From Sedimenticola sp. (lineage in GTDB: Bacteria; Pseudomonadota; Gammaproteobacteria; Chromatiales; Chromatiaceae), in assembly GCA_026994195.1 (NCBI GenBank), contig JALWRH010000004.1, positions 1 through 32,238 of the forward strand: a stretch of DNA of 32,238 nt, in the 5' to 3' direction. Made by a program: the position numbers and the translations under genes. The notes under the pieces are model-generated. The model made no database searches. It had not been told where the DNA came from and was given only the letters and a program-made list of their open reading frames with translations. Below, in pieces: positions 17,477 to 24,637 of this stretch. Each line of letters starts with the position of its first letter. Within the stretch, counting starts at the first letter, position 1.

Positions 17477-18064
17477 ATGCACGCTGATTCCCTGGGATTC
17501 ATCTTTCTCAACACGGTGCTGGCCAACAACTTCGTGCTGGCTATGTTCCTGGGTCTGTGTCCTTTCCTGGGCGTTTCCGGCAAGTTGAACACCGCCATTC
17601 CCATGGGCATTGCCACCAGTTTCGTGATGCTGGTCAGCTCCATTTCCGCCTACGCGGTGAATCTGGCCCTGGTGGCCCTGGATATCGAGTTCCTGCGTCT
17701 CATCGCCTATATCGCCATCATCGCCAGCGCCGTGCAACTGGTGGAAATGACCCTGAAGAAGTACAGCCCTACCCTGTTCCGTTCTCTGGGTATCTTCCTG
17801 CCCCTGATCACCACCAACTGCGCCATTCTCGGCCTGGCCCTGTTCCAGACCTTCAAGGACTATGATTTCGCCCAGTCCGTAACCTACGCTCTGGGCGCGG
17901 GTACGGGCTTCACCCTGGCCATTGCCCTGATGGCAGGACTGCGCGAGAAACTGTCCCTGTCCCGGCTGCCCAGTATCACTCAGGGCGCCGCCCTGAGCCT
18001 CATGCTGGGAGGTCTGCTATCCTTGTCATTCATGGGATTTGCCGGACTGGGTGGAGGACACTGA
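17477..18064 (+). CDS. rnfA: Rnf electron transport complex subunit A
   Basis: 195 residues, about six membrane helices, the usual RnfA/NqrE length. Conserved Cys28 (FLGLCPFLGVSG) and Cys115 (LITTNCAILGLAL) pair with the RnfE cysteines for the intramembrane [2Fe-2S] cluster. AGGAGA lies 8 nt before ATG 17477, just after the inserted element, so translation can start independently of rnfE. The next small gene begins 1 nt after the stop. The order C-D-G-E-A is that of clostridial and Bacteroidetes rnf operons, whereas E. coli has A-B-C-D-G-E. Confidence 0.96.
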   Translation: MHADSLGFIFLNTVLANNFVLAMFLGLCPFLGVSGKLNTAIPMGIATSFVMLVSSISAYAVNLALVALDIEFLRLIAYIAIIASAVQLVEMTLKKYSPTLFRSLGIFLPLITTNCAILGLALFQTFKDYDFAQSVTYALGAGTGFTLAIALMAGLREKLSLSRLPSITQGAALSLMLGGLLSLSFMGFAGLGGGH

Positions 18065-18065
18065 G

Positions 18066-18248
18066 ATGCGCTACCTGATCGCCGTACTGGCTGTCCCCCT
18101 GCTCCTCGTGGGCTGGTTACTCATTCAACAACTTGGCAGAAGATTTGCCAGGGAAAACCCGGAACTGGGCCCCTATCGTGAAGAGGGGGGCGGTTGCGGA
18201 AAATCATGCGGCTGCAAGGGCAGCAGCTGTCAACGCAGAGAGAAATGA
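18066..18248 (+). CDS. Small Cys-rich single-helix membrane protein, possible Rnf maturation factor
   Basis: 60 residues. One membrane helix (about 3-21, [18 protein letters not shown]) is followed by a charged linker and a C-terminal Cys cluster: C44, C48, C50 and C55 ([12 protein letters not shown]). GGAGG at the end of rnfA lies about 8 nt before ATG 18066. The layout, a short membrane anchor plus a four-Cys tail, resembles NqrM, the small protein needed to supply iron to the membrane Fe centre of Na+-NQR. Since RnfA and RnfE are homologues of NqrE and NqrD, a similar role in Rnf is proposed from position and layout; sequence similarity to NqrM itself was not established. Confidence 0.75.
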   Translation: MRYLIAVLAVPLLLVGWLLIQQLGRRFARENPELGPYREEGGGCGKSCGCKGSSCQRREK

Positions 18249-18282
18249 TGCCATGAACACTAATATCAACGAGGATCCACTC

Positions 18283-20634
18283 ATGCTGGAGCAGATCATC
18301 TGGTTCGAAAACCTTTCCATGGACAGCCTGCCCCAGGTAGGCGGCAAGAACGCCTCCCTGGGAGAGATGATATCGAATCTCTCCAGCGCCGGCGTACGGG
18401 TGCCCGGGGGGTTCGCCACCACCGCTCATGCCTTCCGCGACTTTCTCAATCACAACCAGCTCAAGGCGCGCATCGATCCCCTGCTGTCGCGCCTGGATGT
18501 CGATGATGTCGTGGCCCTGGCAGAGGCGGGAAAGACCATTCGCCAATGGGTCATGGAAGCCGAACTGCCGGAAGCCCTGGAAATCGCCGTGAGCGCCGCC
18601 TACGAAAAAATGTCTGTGAACGGCCAGCCCGCCACGGTGGCGGTTCGCTCTTCGGCCACTGCCGAGGACCTTCCCGATGCGTCTTTCGCCGGACAACAGG
18701 AAACCTACCTGAATGTCACCGGACTGGACCAGGTGCTTCACTATATCCGTGCGGTATTCGCTTCTTTGTACAACGACCGCGCCATCGCCTACCGGGTGCA
18801 TCAGGGCTTCGATCACGACAACGTCGCCCTGTCCGCGGGCATCCAGCGCATGGTGCGCTCGGACATCGGCGCCGCCGGGGTCATGTTCACCCTGGACACG
18901 GAATCCGGCTTCCGCGACGTGGTCTTCATCACCTCCAGCTACGGCCTGGGCGAAACCGTGGTCCAGGGTGCGGTGAATCCCGATGAGTTCTACGTGCACA
19001 AGGAAAACCTCAACCAGGGCCGGCCCGCCATCCTGCGCCGCACCCTGGGGAGCAAGCTCATCAAGATGGTCTATGCCCAGGACGGCGACAACGTGGCCAC
19101 GGTGGATGTGCCCGAGGAAGACCGGGAACACTTCTCCCTGAACGACGACCAGGTACAGGAACTGGCCCGCTACGCCCTCATCATCGAAAATCATTACCAG
19201 CGTCCCATGGACATCGAGTGGGCTCTGGATGGCGAGGACGGCAAGCTGTACATCCTCCAGGCCCGCCCGGAAACCGTAGAGAGCCGCGCCGGGGCCGGGG
19301 TGGAGCAGTACCAGTTGCTGGAAACGGGCAAGCTTCTCTGCCAGGGGCGCGCCATTGGCCAGCGCATTGGCCAGGGCACGGCAAGAGTCATTGAAAATGC
19401 TTCCGAGATGCAGCGCGTGAAGCCGGGAGACGTACTCATCACCGACATGACGGACCCGGACTGGGAGCCCATCATGAAGCGGGCTTCCGCCATCGTCACC
19501 AACCGCGGCGGCCGCACCTGCCATGCTGCCATCATTGCCCGGGAGATGGGCATCCCTGCCGTAGTAGGCTGCGGCGATGCCACCCAGCGGGTGGAAGAAG
19601 GACAGGAAGTCACCGTCTCCTGTGCCGAGGGGGATGACGGCCACATCTATGAAGGCCTGCTGAAATTCGAAATCACCCATACCGACACCGGCGACATGCC
19701 GGAACTGCCCACCAAGATCATGATGAACGTGGCTTCCCCGTCCCGGGCCTTCGGCTTTGCCCGTATTCCCAACCAGGGCGTGGGCCTGGCGCGCCTGGAG
19801 TTCATCATCAACAACACCATTGGCGTCCATCCCAAGGCGTTGCTCGAATTCGACAGCCAGCCCCTGGACATCAAACAGCGTATTCTGGATCGCATCGTAG
19901 GCTACAGCAGCCCACGGGATTTCTATGTGGAAAAACTGGTGGAGGGTATCGCCACCCTGGCGGCGGCTTTCAACGGCAAACCGGTAATCGTGCGCCTGTC
20001 GGACTTCAAGTCCAACGAGTATGCCAATCTTCTCGGCGGCAACCGTTACGAGCCGGAGGAAGAAAACCCCATGCTGGGCTTCCGCGGCGTATCCCGGTAT
20101 CTTTCAGAAGACTTCCGCCCCTGTTTCGAAATGGAATGCGAGGCCCTGCGCCGGGTGCGTGAGGACATGGGCTTCACCAACGTGGAGATCATGACGCCCT
20201 TCGTGCGCACCCTGGAAGAAGCCGAACAGATCATTGCCCTGCTGGCAGATAACGGCCTGAAACGGGGAGAAAACGGCCTGCGGGTGATCATGATGTGCGA
20301 GATTCCCTCCAATGCCGTATTGGCCAAAGAGTTCCTGGAATACTACGACGGCTTCTCCATCGGCTCCAACGACCTGACCCAGCTCACCCTGGGCCTGGAC
20401 CGGGATTCCGCCCTGGTGGCGGACAAGTTCGACGAGCGCAACCCGGCAGTCAAGGCCATGCTGAAGATGGCCATAGACGCGGCCCGGGAACAGGGCAAAT
20501 ACATAGGCATCTGCGGCCAGGGACCATCAGACTACCCGGACCTGGCCGAGTGGCTGTTCCAGCAGGGCATCAGCAGCATCTCCCTGAATCCGGACACGGT
20601 CATACAGACCTGGATGGATCTGACGAAGCTCTGA
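18283..20634 (+). CDS. ppsA: Phosphoenolpyruvate synthase (pyruvate, water dikinase)
   Basis: 783 residues from ATG 18283, chosen because GAGG lies 8 nt upstream; an in-frame ATG at 18253 would add ten residues. Converts pyruvate + ATP + water to PEP + AMP + phosphate. The N-terminal ATP-grasp domain starts with [11 protein letters not shown]; the central swivelling domain has [15 protein letters not shown] with catalytic His414; the C-terminal PEP/pyruvate barrel ends with [16 protein letters not shown] (catalytic Cys744). It directly follows the rnf/nifJ run on the same strand and is followed by its regulator ppsR, so pyruvate made by the NifJ-like enzyme could be committed to gluconeogenesis here. 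Confidence 0.97.
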   Translation: MLEQIIWFENLSMDSLPQVGGKNASLGEMISNLSSAGVRVPGGFATTAHAFRDFLNHNQLKARIDPLLSRLDVDDVVALAEAGKTIRQWVMEAELPEALEIAVSAAYEKMSVNGQPATVAVRSSATAEDLPDASFAGQQETYLNVTGLDQVLHYIRAVFASLYNDRAIAYRVHQGFDHDNVALSAGIQRMVRSDIGAAGVMFTLDTESGFRDVVFITSSYGLGETVVQGAVNPDEFYVHKENLNQGRPAILRRTLGSKLIKMVYAQDGDNVATVDVPEEDREHFSLNDDQVQELARYALIIENHYQRPMDIEWALDGEDGKLYILQARPETVESRAGAGVEQYQLLETGKLLCQGRAIGQRIGQGTARVIENASEMQRVKPGDVLITDMTDPDWEPIMKRASAIVTNRGGRTCHAAIIAREMGIPAVVGCGDATQRVEEGQEVTVSCAEGDDGHIYEGLLKFEITHTDTGDMPELPTKIMMNVASPSRAFGFARIPNQGVGLARLEFIINNTIGVHPKALLEFDSQPLDIKQRILDRIVGYSSPRDFYVEKLVEGIATLAAAFNGKPVIVRLSDFKSNEYANLLGGNRYEPEEENPMLGFRGVSRYLSEDFRPCFEMECEALRRVREDMGFTNVEIMTPFVRTLEEAEQIIALLADNGLKRGENGLRVIMMCEIPSNAVLAKEFLEYYDGFSIGSNDLTQLTLGLDRDSALVADKFDERNPAVKAMLKMAIDAAREQGKYIGICGQGPSDYPDLAEWLFQQGISSISLNPDTVIQTWMDLTKL

Positions 20635-20648
20635 TGAACCACACCGCG

Positions 20649-20743
20649 GATCATGGAAAACTTCCTCTCCCCCTGGGAGAATATCGTAATAGCCCATCCT
20701 TGGGCTTTTACAACTCAGATCATGGAAAAGTTCCCTCTCCCCT
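20649..20743 (+). repeat. Direct repeat of a GATCATGGAAAA-CTCTCCCC block between ppsA and ppsR
   Basis: GATCATGGAAAA occurs at 20649-20660 and again at 20718-20729, each followed by a similar CTTCC/GTTCC and CTCTCCCC tract. Two diverged copies of a dispersed intergenic repeat are likely. Confidence 0.6.
20691..20709 (+). terminator. Weak terminator-like hairpin after ppsA
   Basis: AGCCCA (20691-20696) pairs with TGGGCT (20701-20706), loop TCCT, followed by a short T-run (TTTT). It may end or attenuate ppsA transcription before ppsR. Confidence 0.45.
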
Positions 20744-20756
20744 TCGGGGGAGAGGG
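20733..20756. repeat. Stable hairpin with UUCG loop upstream of ppsR
   Basis: CCCTCTCCCC (20733-20742), loop TTCG, and GGGGAGAGGG (20747-20756) form a perfect 10-bp stem capped by the very stable cUUCGg tetraloop. The GGGTAAGGGTGAGGGG tail is typical of dispersed intergenic palindromes. No T-run follows. Confidence 0.7.
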
Positions 20757-20842
20757 TAAGGGTGAGGGGGGATTTACTGGATGTATTTCCACGCTAACCG
20801 CATCGCGACAAAGATGGCCAGGAGCAACGGGAGCAAAGGGCG

Positions 20843-21646
20843 GTGACTACCCGGGTCTTCGTTCTTTCCGACCACACGGGCATCACCGCCGGCTCCATCG
20901 CCCGCGCCCTTCTGGCCCAGTTTCCCCACCAGTCCTTTGAAATGGAGGAACACCCCTTTCTCGACAGCAAGGACAAGGTTGCCGCCATCGTGGCTGAAAT
21001 CGAACGCTTGAACGCTGAACACCACCCTCCCCTGGTGTTCAGCTCGTTCGTGAACAGCGAGGTGCGCACCCTTCTTGCCCAGGCCTGCGGCAGCCGCCTG
21101 TTCGACATCTTCGAAGCCTTCACCCCACCCCTGGAAAAACTGCTGGGGGAAGCGGCCTCACCGGTCACGGGACAACTGCATGGCATCGGCAACTCGGGTT
21201 CCTACACGGCACGCATCAAGGCCCTGGACTACGCCATGATCCATGACGACGGTTCCATCACCAGGAACTATGCCAAGGCCGACGTGATTCTCATTGGCGT
21301 ATCCCGCAGCGGCAAAACCCCCACCTGCCTGTACCTTGCCCTGCACAACGGCCTGCAGGCCGCCAACTACCCCCTGGTGGACGAAGACCTGGAAACCACG
21401 CGGCTTCCCAGTATTCTGCAGGAATACAAGCACAAGCTCATTGCCCTGACCATAGAGCCGAAACAACTGCACCGCATCCGCCAGCAGCGCCGCCCCGGCA
21501 GCCGCTATGCCTCACCCGAGCAATGCGAATGGGAAGTACACCAAGCGGAAAACCTGTTCCGCAAGCACCATATCCCCGTCATCGACACCACGGCCATATC
21601 CATAGAGGAAATCGCCGTGCATATCACGGCTGAGATCATGCACTGA
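20843..21646 (+). CDS. ppsR: PEP synthase regulatory kinase/phosphorylase (PSRP)
   Basis: 267 residues, usual for the DUF299/PSRP family. It inactivates PpsA by ADP-dependent phosphorylation and reactivates it by phosphate-dependent dephosphorylation, tuning PEP synthesis to energy state. The family hallmarks are present: N-terminal VFVLSDHTGITAGSIARALL, HGIGN, and the P-loop GVSRSGKTPTCLYLA (about residues 153-167). The first in-frame start codon after the upstream stop is GTG 20843, with AAAGGG close upstream. In many relatives ppsR is divergent from ppsA; here both are on the same strand. A degraded partial copy of its 3' end lies at 22970-23138. Confidence 0.95.
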   Translation: MTTRVFVLSDHTGITAGSIARALLAQFPHQSFEMEEHPFLDSKDKVAAIVAEIERLNAEHHPPLVFSSFVNSEVRTLLAQACGSRLFDIFEAFTPPLEKLLGEAASPVTGQLHGIGNSGSYTARIKALDYAMIHDDGSITRNYAKADVILIGVSRSGKTPTCLYLALHNGLQAANYPLVDEDLETTRLPSILQEYKHKLIALTIEPKQLHRIRQQRRPGSRYASPEQCEWEVHQAENLFRKHHIPVIDTTAISIEEIAVHITAEIMH

Positions 21647-21668
21647 CGCGGCAGCCGCCACAGCGTAT

Positions 21669-21745
21669 GGGATCGGAATCAAATCAGGGTGATGTCGCGC
21701 AAACTCAACTGCTTGGGGTGATTTGACTCCGACCCCTGAAGATTG
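21669..21745. repeat. 68-bp dispersed palindrome, copy 1
   Basis: Core 21669-21736: left arm GGGATCGGAATCAAATCA, right arm TGATTTGACTCCGACCCC, plus the conserved tail TGAAGATT. It lies 22 bp after the ppsR stop. The arms are inverse complements except for a few substitutions in the left arm. Confidence 0.85.
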
Positions 21746-21781
21746 TTCCAATCCGAAATGCTCTGTTATCCTTGTGGGTAA

Positions 21782-21857
21782 GGAATCAGAGGCAAATCAG
21801 GATTATGTCATGCAAATTCAATGGCTTTAGATGATTTGACTCCGGTCCCTGAAGATT
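21782..21857. repeat. 68-bp dispersed palindrome, copy 2 (diverged)
   Basis: Core 21782-21849. The left arm is degenerate (GGAATCAGAGGCAAATCA); the right arm TGATTTGACTCCGGTCCC is well kept and followed by TGAAGATT. Core length is 68 bp as in copy 1. No gene lies between copies 1 and 2 (45 bp). Confidence 0.75.
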
Positions 21858-21933
21858 CTTATTGCAGCAACGGACAAAGTGAGAATAGTAGAGTAAGTTC
21901 TGACCACTATCATACGATAAGAGGCTAAAGACC

Positions 21934-22221
21934 ATGGATTTCAATTCGGTTGAAGAAGTTGAAGCATACTCATCACTTAGGGTAGAAAACAAGATCGACA
22001 ATATAGAGAAAAAGCTAAATAAACTAAGGTATATCCCAACAATTCAGATTGTTGCCATGGCGCTATATATTGCAAGCATGGATTTTATTGGCCATACCTT
22101 GGAATATTGGATGACGATCGTTCTTATTGGGTTATTGATAATACTCACAGATCAGGCAAGCGCTAAAAGAACGGCTTTGCTAAATGAATTATTTGATTTG
22201 AAGAACAGAATAAACAAGTGA
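21934..22221 (+). CDS. Small hypothetical protein with two membrane helices
   Basis: 95 residues, family not recognised. A charged, possibly coiled N-terminal part (about 1-32, rich in Glu/Lys/Asn) precedes two hydrophobic helices (about 34-52 and 58-71), then a charged C-terminal helix (KRTALLNELFDLKNRINK). GAGG lies 9 nt before ATG 21934. Base composition is clearly AT-richer than the flanking metabolic genes, with codons such as ATA and AGA, which points to acquired DNA. It is the only gene between palindromes 2 and 3. Confidence 0.6.
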   Translation: MDFNSVEEVEAYSSLRVENKIDNIEKKLNKLRYIPTIQIVAMALYIASMDFIGHTLEYWMTIVLIGLLIILTDQASAKRTALLNELFDLKNRINK

Positions 22222-22251
22222 TCTACAATAGCGATCAGCCTTATAAAAGCT

Positions 22252-22327
22252 GGGGTCGGAGTCAAATCGGGGTGATGTCGCGCAAATTCAACGAATTGGG
22301 ATGATTTAACTCAGACCGCTGTAGATT
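22252..22327. repeat. 68-bp dispersed palindrome, copy 3
   Basis: Core 22252-22319: left arm GGGGTCGGAGTCAAATCG; right arm slightly diverged (TGATTTAACTCAGACCGC), tail TGTAGATT. It lies 30 bp after the previous ORF stop and 18 bp before the next ORF start. Confidence 0.8.
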
Positions 22328-22344
22328 TTAGCGCAACGTCAGCA

Positions 22345-22914
22345 ATGAAAAAGTTTCTTTATACCTTGATGGTTTTCCTTACTGGATGCTCTAGCATCGG
22401 AATGCAAGACTACGGAAACATATATCCGGTTGGGAAAGTATTGACTACATCATGTGTATCGATAATCAGTTTCAATAAGCGGCTTAGGGCGAGCCCACAA
22501 ATTTACGGGGATGATACATTTGTCGGCTATATAGATTATGGACAACACATGCCAAAAGGTCATGTTTTCCTGGTATTGCCATTAAAGACACAGCCAAATA
22601 CAGTTGGGGAACTGTTAATAGATGCCGACCCTAGACACCGGCAATTCTGGTTGGAGGCTCAATTATTAAGGGGAGAGATATCCAGTAATACAGTCTTTGA
22701 AGCAAGGGTGCCACCAATACAGAAAAGAACATCACCAAACGCCGTTATTGTAGAAAGGGAAGTTTTATTTCTACGAGGTGAAATACACGTCTCCTGTGGC
22801 AATAGATACTTGGTTGCGGTACAGGCAAATCCTTTAGTATCGGAGAGTAATGAATGGGAAGGAATTAGAGAAAGTTATGCTAATTTTAAATCCAGTCTCA
22901 GATGGCCTGAGTAA
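22345..22914 (+). CDS. Hypothetical lipoprotein
   Basis: 189 residues, family not recognised. The N-terminus MKKFLYTLMVFLTGCSS has a signal peptide with lipobox LTGC, so Cys15 would be lipidated and the protein anchored in the envelope. The mature part is predicted soluble, with no catalytic motif seen. No good ribosome-binding site precedes ATG 22345, and codon use is AT-rich relative to the flanks, consistent with transfer. It is the gene between palindromes 3 and 4. Confidence 0.6.
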   Translation: MKKFLYTLMVFLTGCSSIGMQDYGNIYPVGKVLTTSCVSIISFNKRLRASPQIYGDDTFVGYIDYGQHMPKGHVFLVLPLKTQPNTVGELLIDADPRHRQFWLEAQLLRGEISSNTVFEARVPPIQKRTSPNAVIVEREVLFLRGEIHVSCGNRYLVAVQANPLVSESNEWEGIRESYANFKSSLRWPE

Positions 22915-22969
22915 GGTTTCTGACAAATGAATGAAAATAGGAATAGGGAATAGAAAGCACCCATATATT

Positions 22970-23138
22970 GACACTGGACCGCAACGATGGCTCCATCACC
23001 AAGAACGGCGCCAAGGTTTACGTAATGCTCATTGGCGCCTGCAGCGGAGAGATCCCAGCTGCCTGAACTTGGTCCTGCACAACGGTCATATCCAGAGAGG
23101 AAATCGCGGTGCATATCACGACTGAGATCATGCACTGA
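22970..23138 (+). pseudogene. Degenerate partial copy of the ppsR 3' end
   Basis: The sequence aligns with two parts of ppsR: about 21230-21353 (shared GGCTCCATCACCAAGAAC-like and CTCATTGGCG tracts) and 21594-21646. The final 52 bases, from CATATCC to the stop, differ from ppsR at only 3 positions. The two parts are joined where ppsR has two copies of ACGGCC (21348 and 21590), as if 242 bp were lost between these short repeats. Reading frame is broken. Palindrome copy 4 follows, just as copy 1 follows intact ppsR. Confidence 0.85.
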
Positions 23139-23145
23139 AGCCGCC

Positions 23146-23235
23146 GGGGTCGGAGTCAAATCAGGGTGATATCCCGCAGATTCAACGGCTTGGGGTGATT
23201 TGACTCCGACCCCGGAAGATTCGACCCCTGACGAT
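23146..23235. repeat. 68-bp dispersed palindrome, copy 4 (perfect 18-bp arms)
   Basis: Core 23146-23213 with perfectly matching arms GGGGTCGGAGTCAAATCA and TGATTTGACTCCGACCCC. The tail CGACCCCGGAAGATT is followed by a near-duplicate, CGACCCCTGACGATT. It differs from copy 1 at about 7 of 68 positions. Confidence 0.88.
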
Positions 23236-23257
23236 TAACGGGTGCACGGAAACTGCA

Positions 23258-23884
23258 ATGGAAAAACAAAGAAGCACAGTCCGGCAACGAGCCGATGAAA
23301 TAAAGAATTACCGCTGCAAGAATTTGATTGCCGTCATCGAAGATCCGAATGACATCAAAAACATTGGAACGGTAATTCGCAATGTTAATGCTCTCGGTGT
23401 TGAGAAAACTTATATCATCGACAGCCGCAAGGTCTTGCCTCAGGATTGGCAAGAGATGAGGGAGCGCAAGTCACTAATGAAAACTTCTGTATCTGCAATC
23501 AAATGGAGTTTTGTAAAACGCTTTGACAGTACAGAGCAGTGCCTTGAGCATTTGGAAAACAATCGTTTTGTCTCAGTTGTAACTTCACCACATGCAAAAG
23601 GGAAAGAAAATGTTGTTCTCCATGAAGTTGATTATACGGCGTACCCTCGTCTGGCTGTCTGGTTCGGCAATGAATCTCGCGGAATCAGTGATTTAGCAAT
23701 AGAAAGAAGCAAATTCTGTGTTTCTATTCCAATGTTTGGCATGATTGAAAGCCTCAACCTGGGAACGACCAGCGGTATTGTTCTGTATGAAATAACCAAA
23801 CAGCGTAGAGCGTATCAACTGAAATACAAACGAGCAAACAGAAGGCTTAGCACCCAAAAACCTTCTCCTATCAACAGACAATAG
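23258..23884 (+). CDS. TrmH-family (SPOUT) RNA 2'-O-methyltransferase
   Basis: 208 residues. SPOUT motifs are in order: motif 1 NIGTVIRNVNALG (35-47, Arg41 position conserved), motif 2 AVWFGNESRGIS (133-144, Glu139), motif 3 IPMFGMIESLNLGTTSGIVLYE region (157-178, Asn167). These form the S-adenosylmethionine-binding knot of TrmH-like enzymes, which methylate ribose in tRNA or rRNA. Resemblance is closest to TrmH (tRNA Gm18), but the target is not certain. A basic C-terminal tail may bind RNA. Composition is AT-richer than the metabolic genes and the gene lies directly after palindrome 4, so it may belong to the same acquired patch. Confidence 0.88.
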   Translation: MEKQRSTVRQRADEIKNYRCKNLIAVIEDPNDIKNIGTVIRNVNALGVEKTYIIDSRKVLPQDWQEMRERKSLMKTSVSAIKWSFVKRFDSTEQCLEHLENNRFVSVVTSPHAKGKENVVLHEVDYTAYPRLAVWFGNESRGISDLAIERSKFCVSIPMFGMIESLNLGTTSGIVLYEITKQRRAYQLKYKRANRRLSTQKPSPINRQ

Positions 23885-23934
23885 AACGTCTGCTGTTATT
23901 CGATCCGGCCACAACATCGGATGCCGCCATGACT

Positions 23935-24001
23935 GTAGGTTGGGCTTCAGCCCAACAACATCTGCCACTTCGGAGCAATGTCGGACTGAAGTCCGACCTA
24001 C
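23935..24001. repeat. REP-like paired hairpins between convergent genes
   Basis: GTTGGGCTTCAGCCCAAC (23939-23956) and GTCGGACTGAAGTCCGAC (23980-23997) are two hairpins whose outer ends, GTAGGT and ACCTAC, are also inverted. This is the common bacterial interspersed palindrome layout. It separates the plus-strand methyltransferase gene from the minus-strand lipoprotein gene and may act as a bidirectional transcript end. Confidence 0.8.
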
Positions 24002-24025
24002 GTACAAGCTTCCCAGACAACAGAA

Positions 24026-24637
24026 TCAGGATTTCTCCAGAACCTCTTTGAGCCAGCCAACAATTCGGGGCAACAAACCCGCCACCGCCGCATTCAGGGC
24101 GGCAACACCACCTTCGGCATTGCGGCTGGCGGCTGGCACCCGGACCTCGAACTGGCGGGAGGCCAGCAGGCGGGCTTTACGCGCATCCAGCAGGTGGCAG
24201 TCCAGGCGGATCACAGCCTGAGAGCCCCCATCGGGCTGCAGGTGCTGGGAGAAATCATACAGCGTCGTTTCCAGCCGTAGATCGGCTGTCAGCAGGGAGG
24301 TCGATGGCAGCACCGCCTTGAACAGGCCGCTCCTTTCCAGACCTTCCTGCAGCACCAGCTGGAGCATGTGAACCGGGGTATCCACCCAGCGGCTGTAGGC
24401 ATAGGGGTTGCGCCGGTAGCTGCCATCCACGTAGAAAATGCCCGTGCTCATGTACATCTGGGACGCGGACAGGGGTGCAAGGCGCAGGGTGACTGGAAAC
24501 ACCGGCTCCCGCACCTCTTGCAGCTCGATGCGAGGCGACAGGGCATACTCGGTGACAGGCGGCTGGGGATTTCCCGCGCAGGCTCCCAGGAGGCTCATAG
24601 CGAGCACGGGCAGTATTCGGAACAGGCGACAGATCAT
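24026..24637 (-). CDS. ABC-type transport auxiliary lipoprotein (PqiC/DUF330-like)
   Basis: 203 residues. Signal peptide with lipobox LGAC (Cys20). The mature domain with TEYALSPRIEL, a central APLSASQMYMSTGIFYVDG strand region and SGLFKAVL matches the auxiliary-lipoprotein family found with MCE transporters. It would sit in the outer membrane and help pass lipids between membranes with the MlaD-like protein. Its ATG overlaps the stop of the upstream MCE gene (24634-24637), so it is the last gene of the four-gene operon. Confidence 0.85.
   Translation of the reverse strand: MICRLFRILPVLAMSLLGACAGNPQPPVTEYALSPRIELQEVREPVFPVTLRLAPLSASQMYMSTGIFYVDGSYRRNPYAYSRWVDTPVHMLQLVLQEGLERSGLFKAVLPSTSLLTADLRLETTLYDFSQHLQPDGGSQAVIRLDCHLLDARKARLLASRQFEVRVPAASRNAEGGVAALNAAVAGLLPRIVGWLKEVLEKS

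Noticed and set aside
22875-23159. Minus-strand small ORF over the ppsR remnant
   Set aside because: It is the reverse strand of the degenerate ppsR copy and has no independent support.
21669-23235. Integron attC sites
   Set aside because: Palindrome size fits, but the arms carry GTCAAAT/ATTTGAC instead of the GTTRRRY/RYYYAAC core sites, and no integrase is seen.
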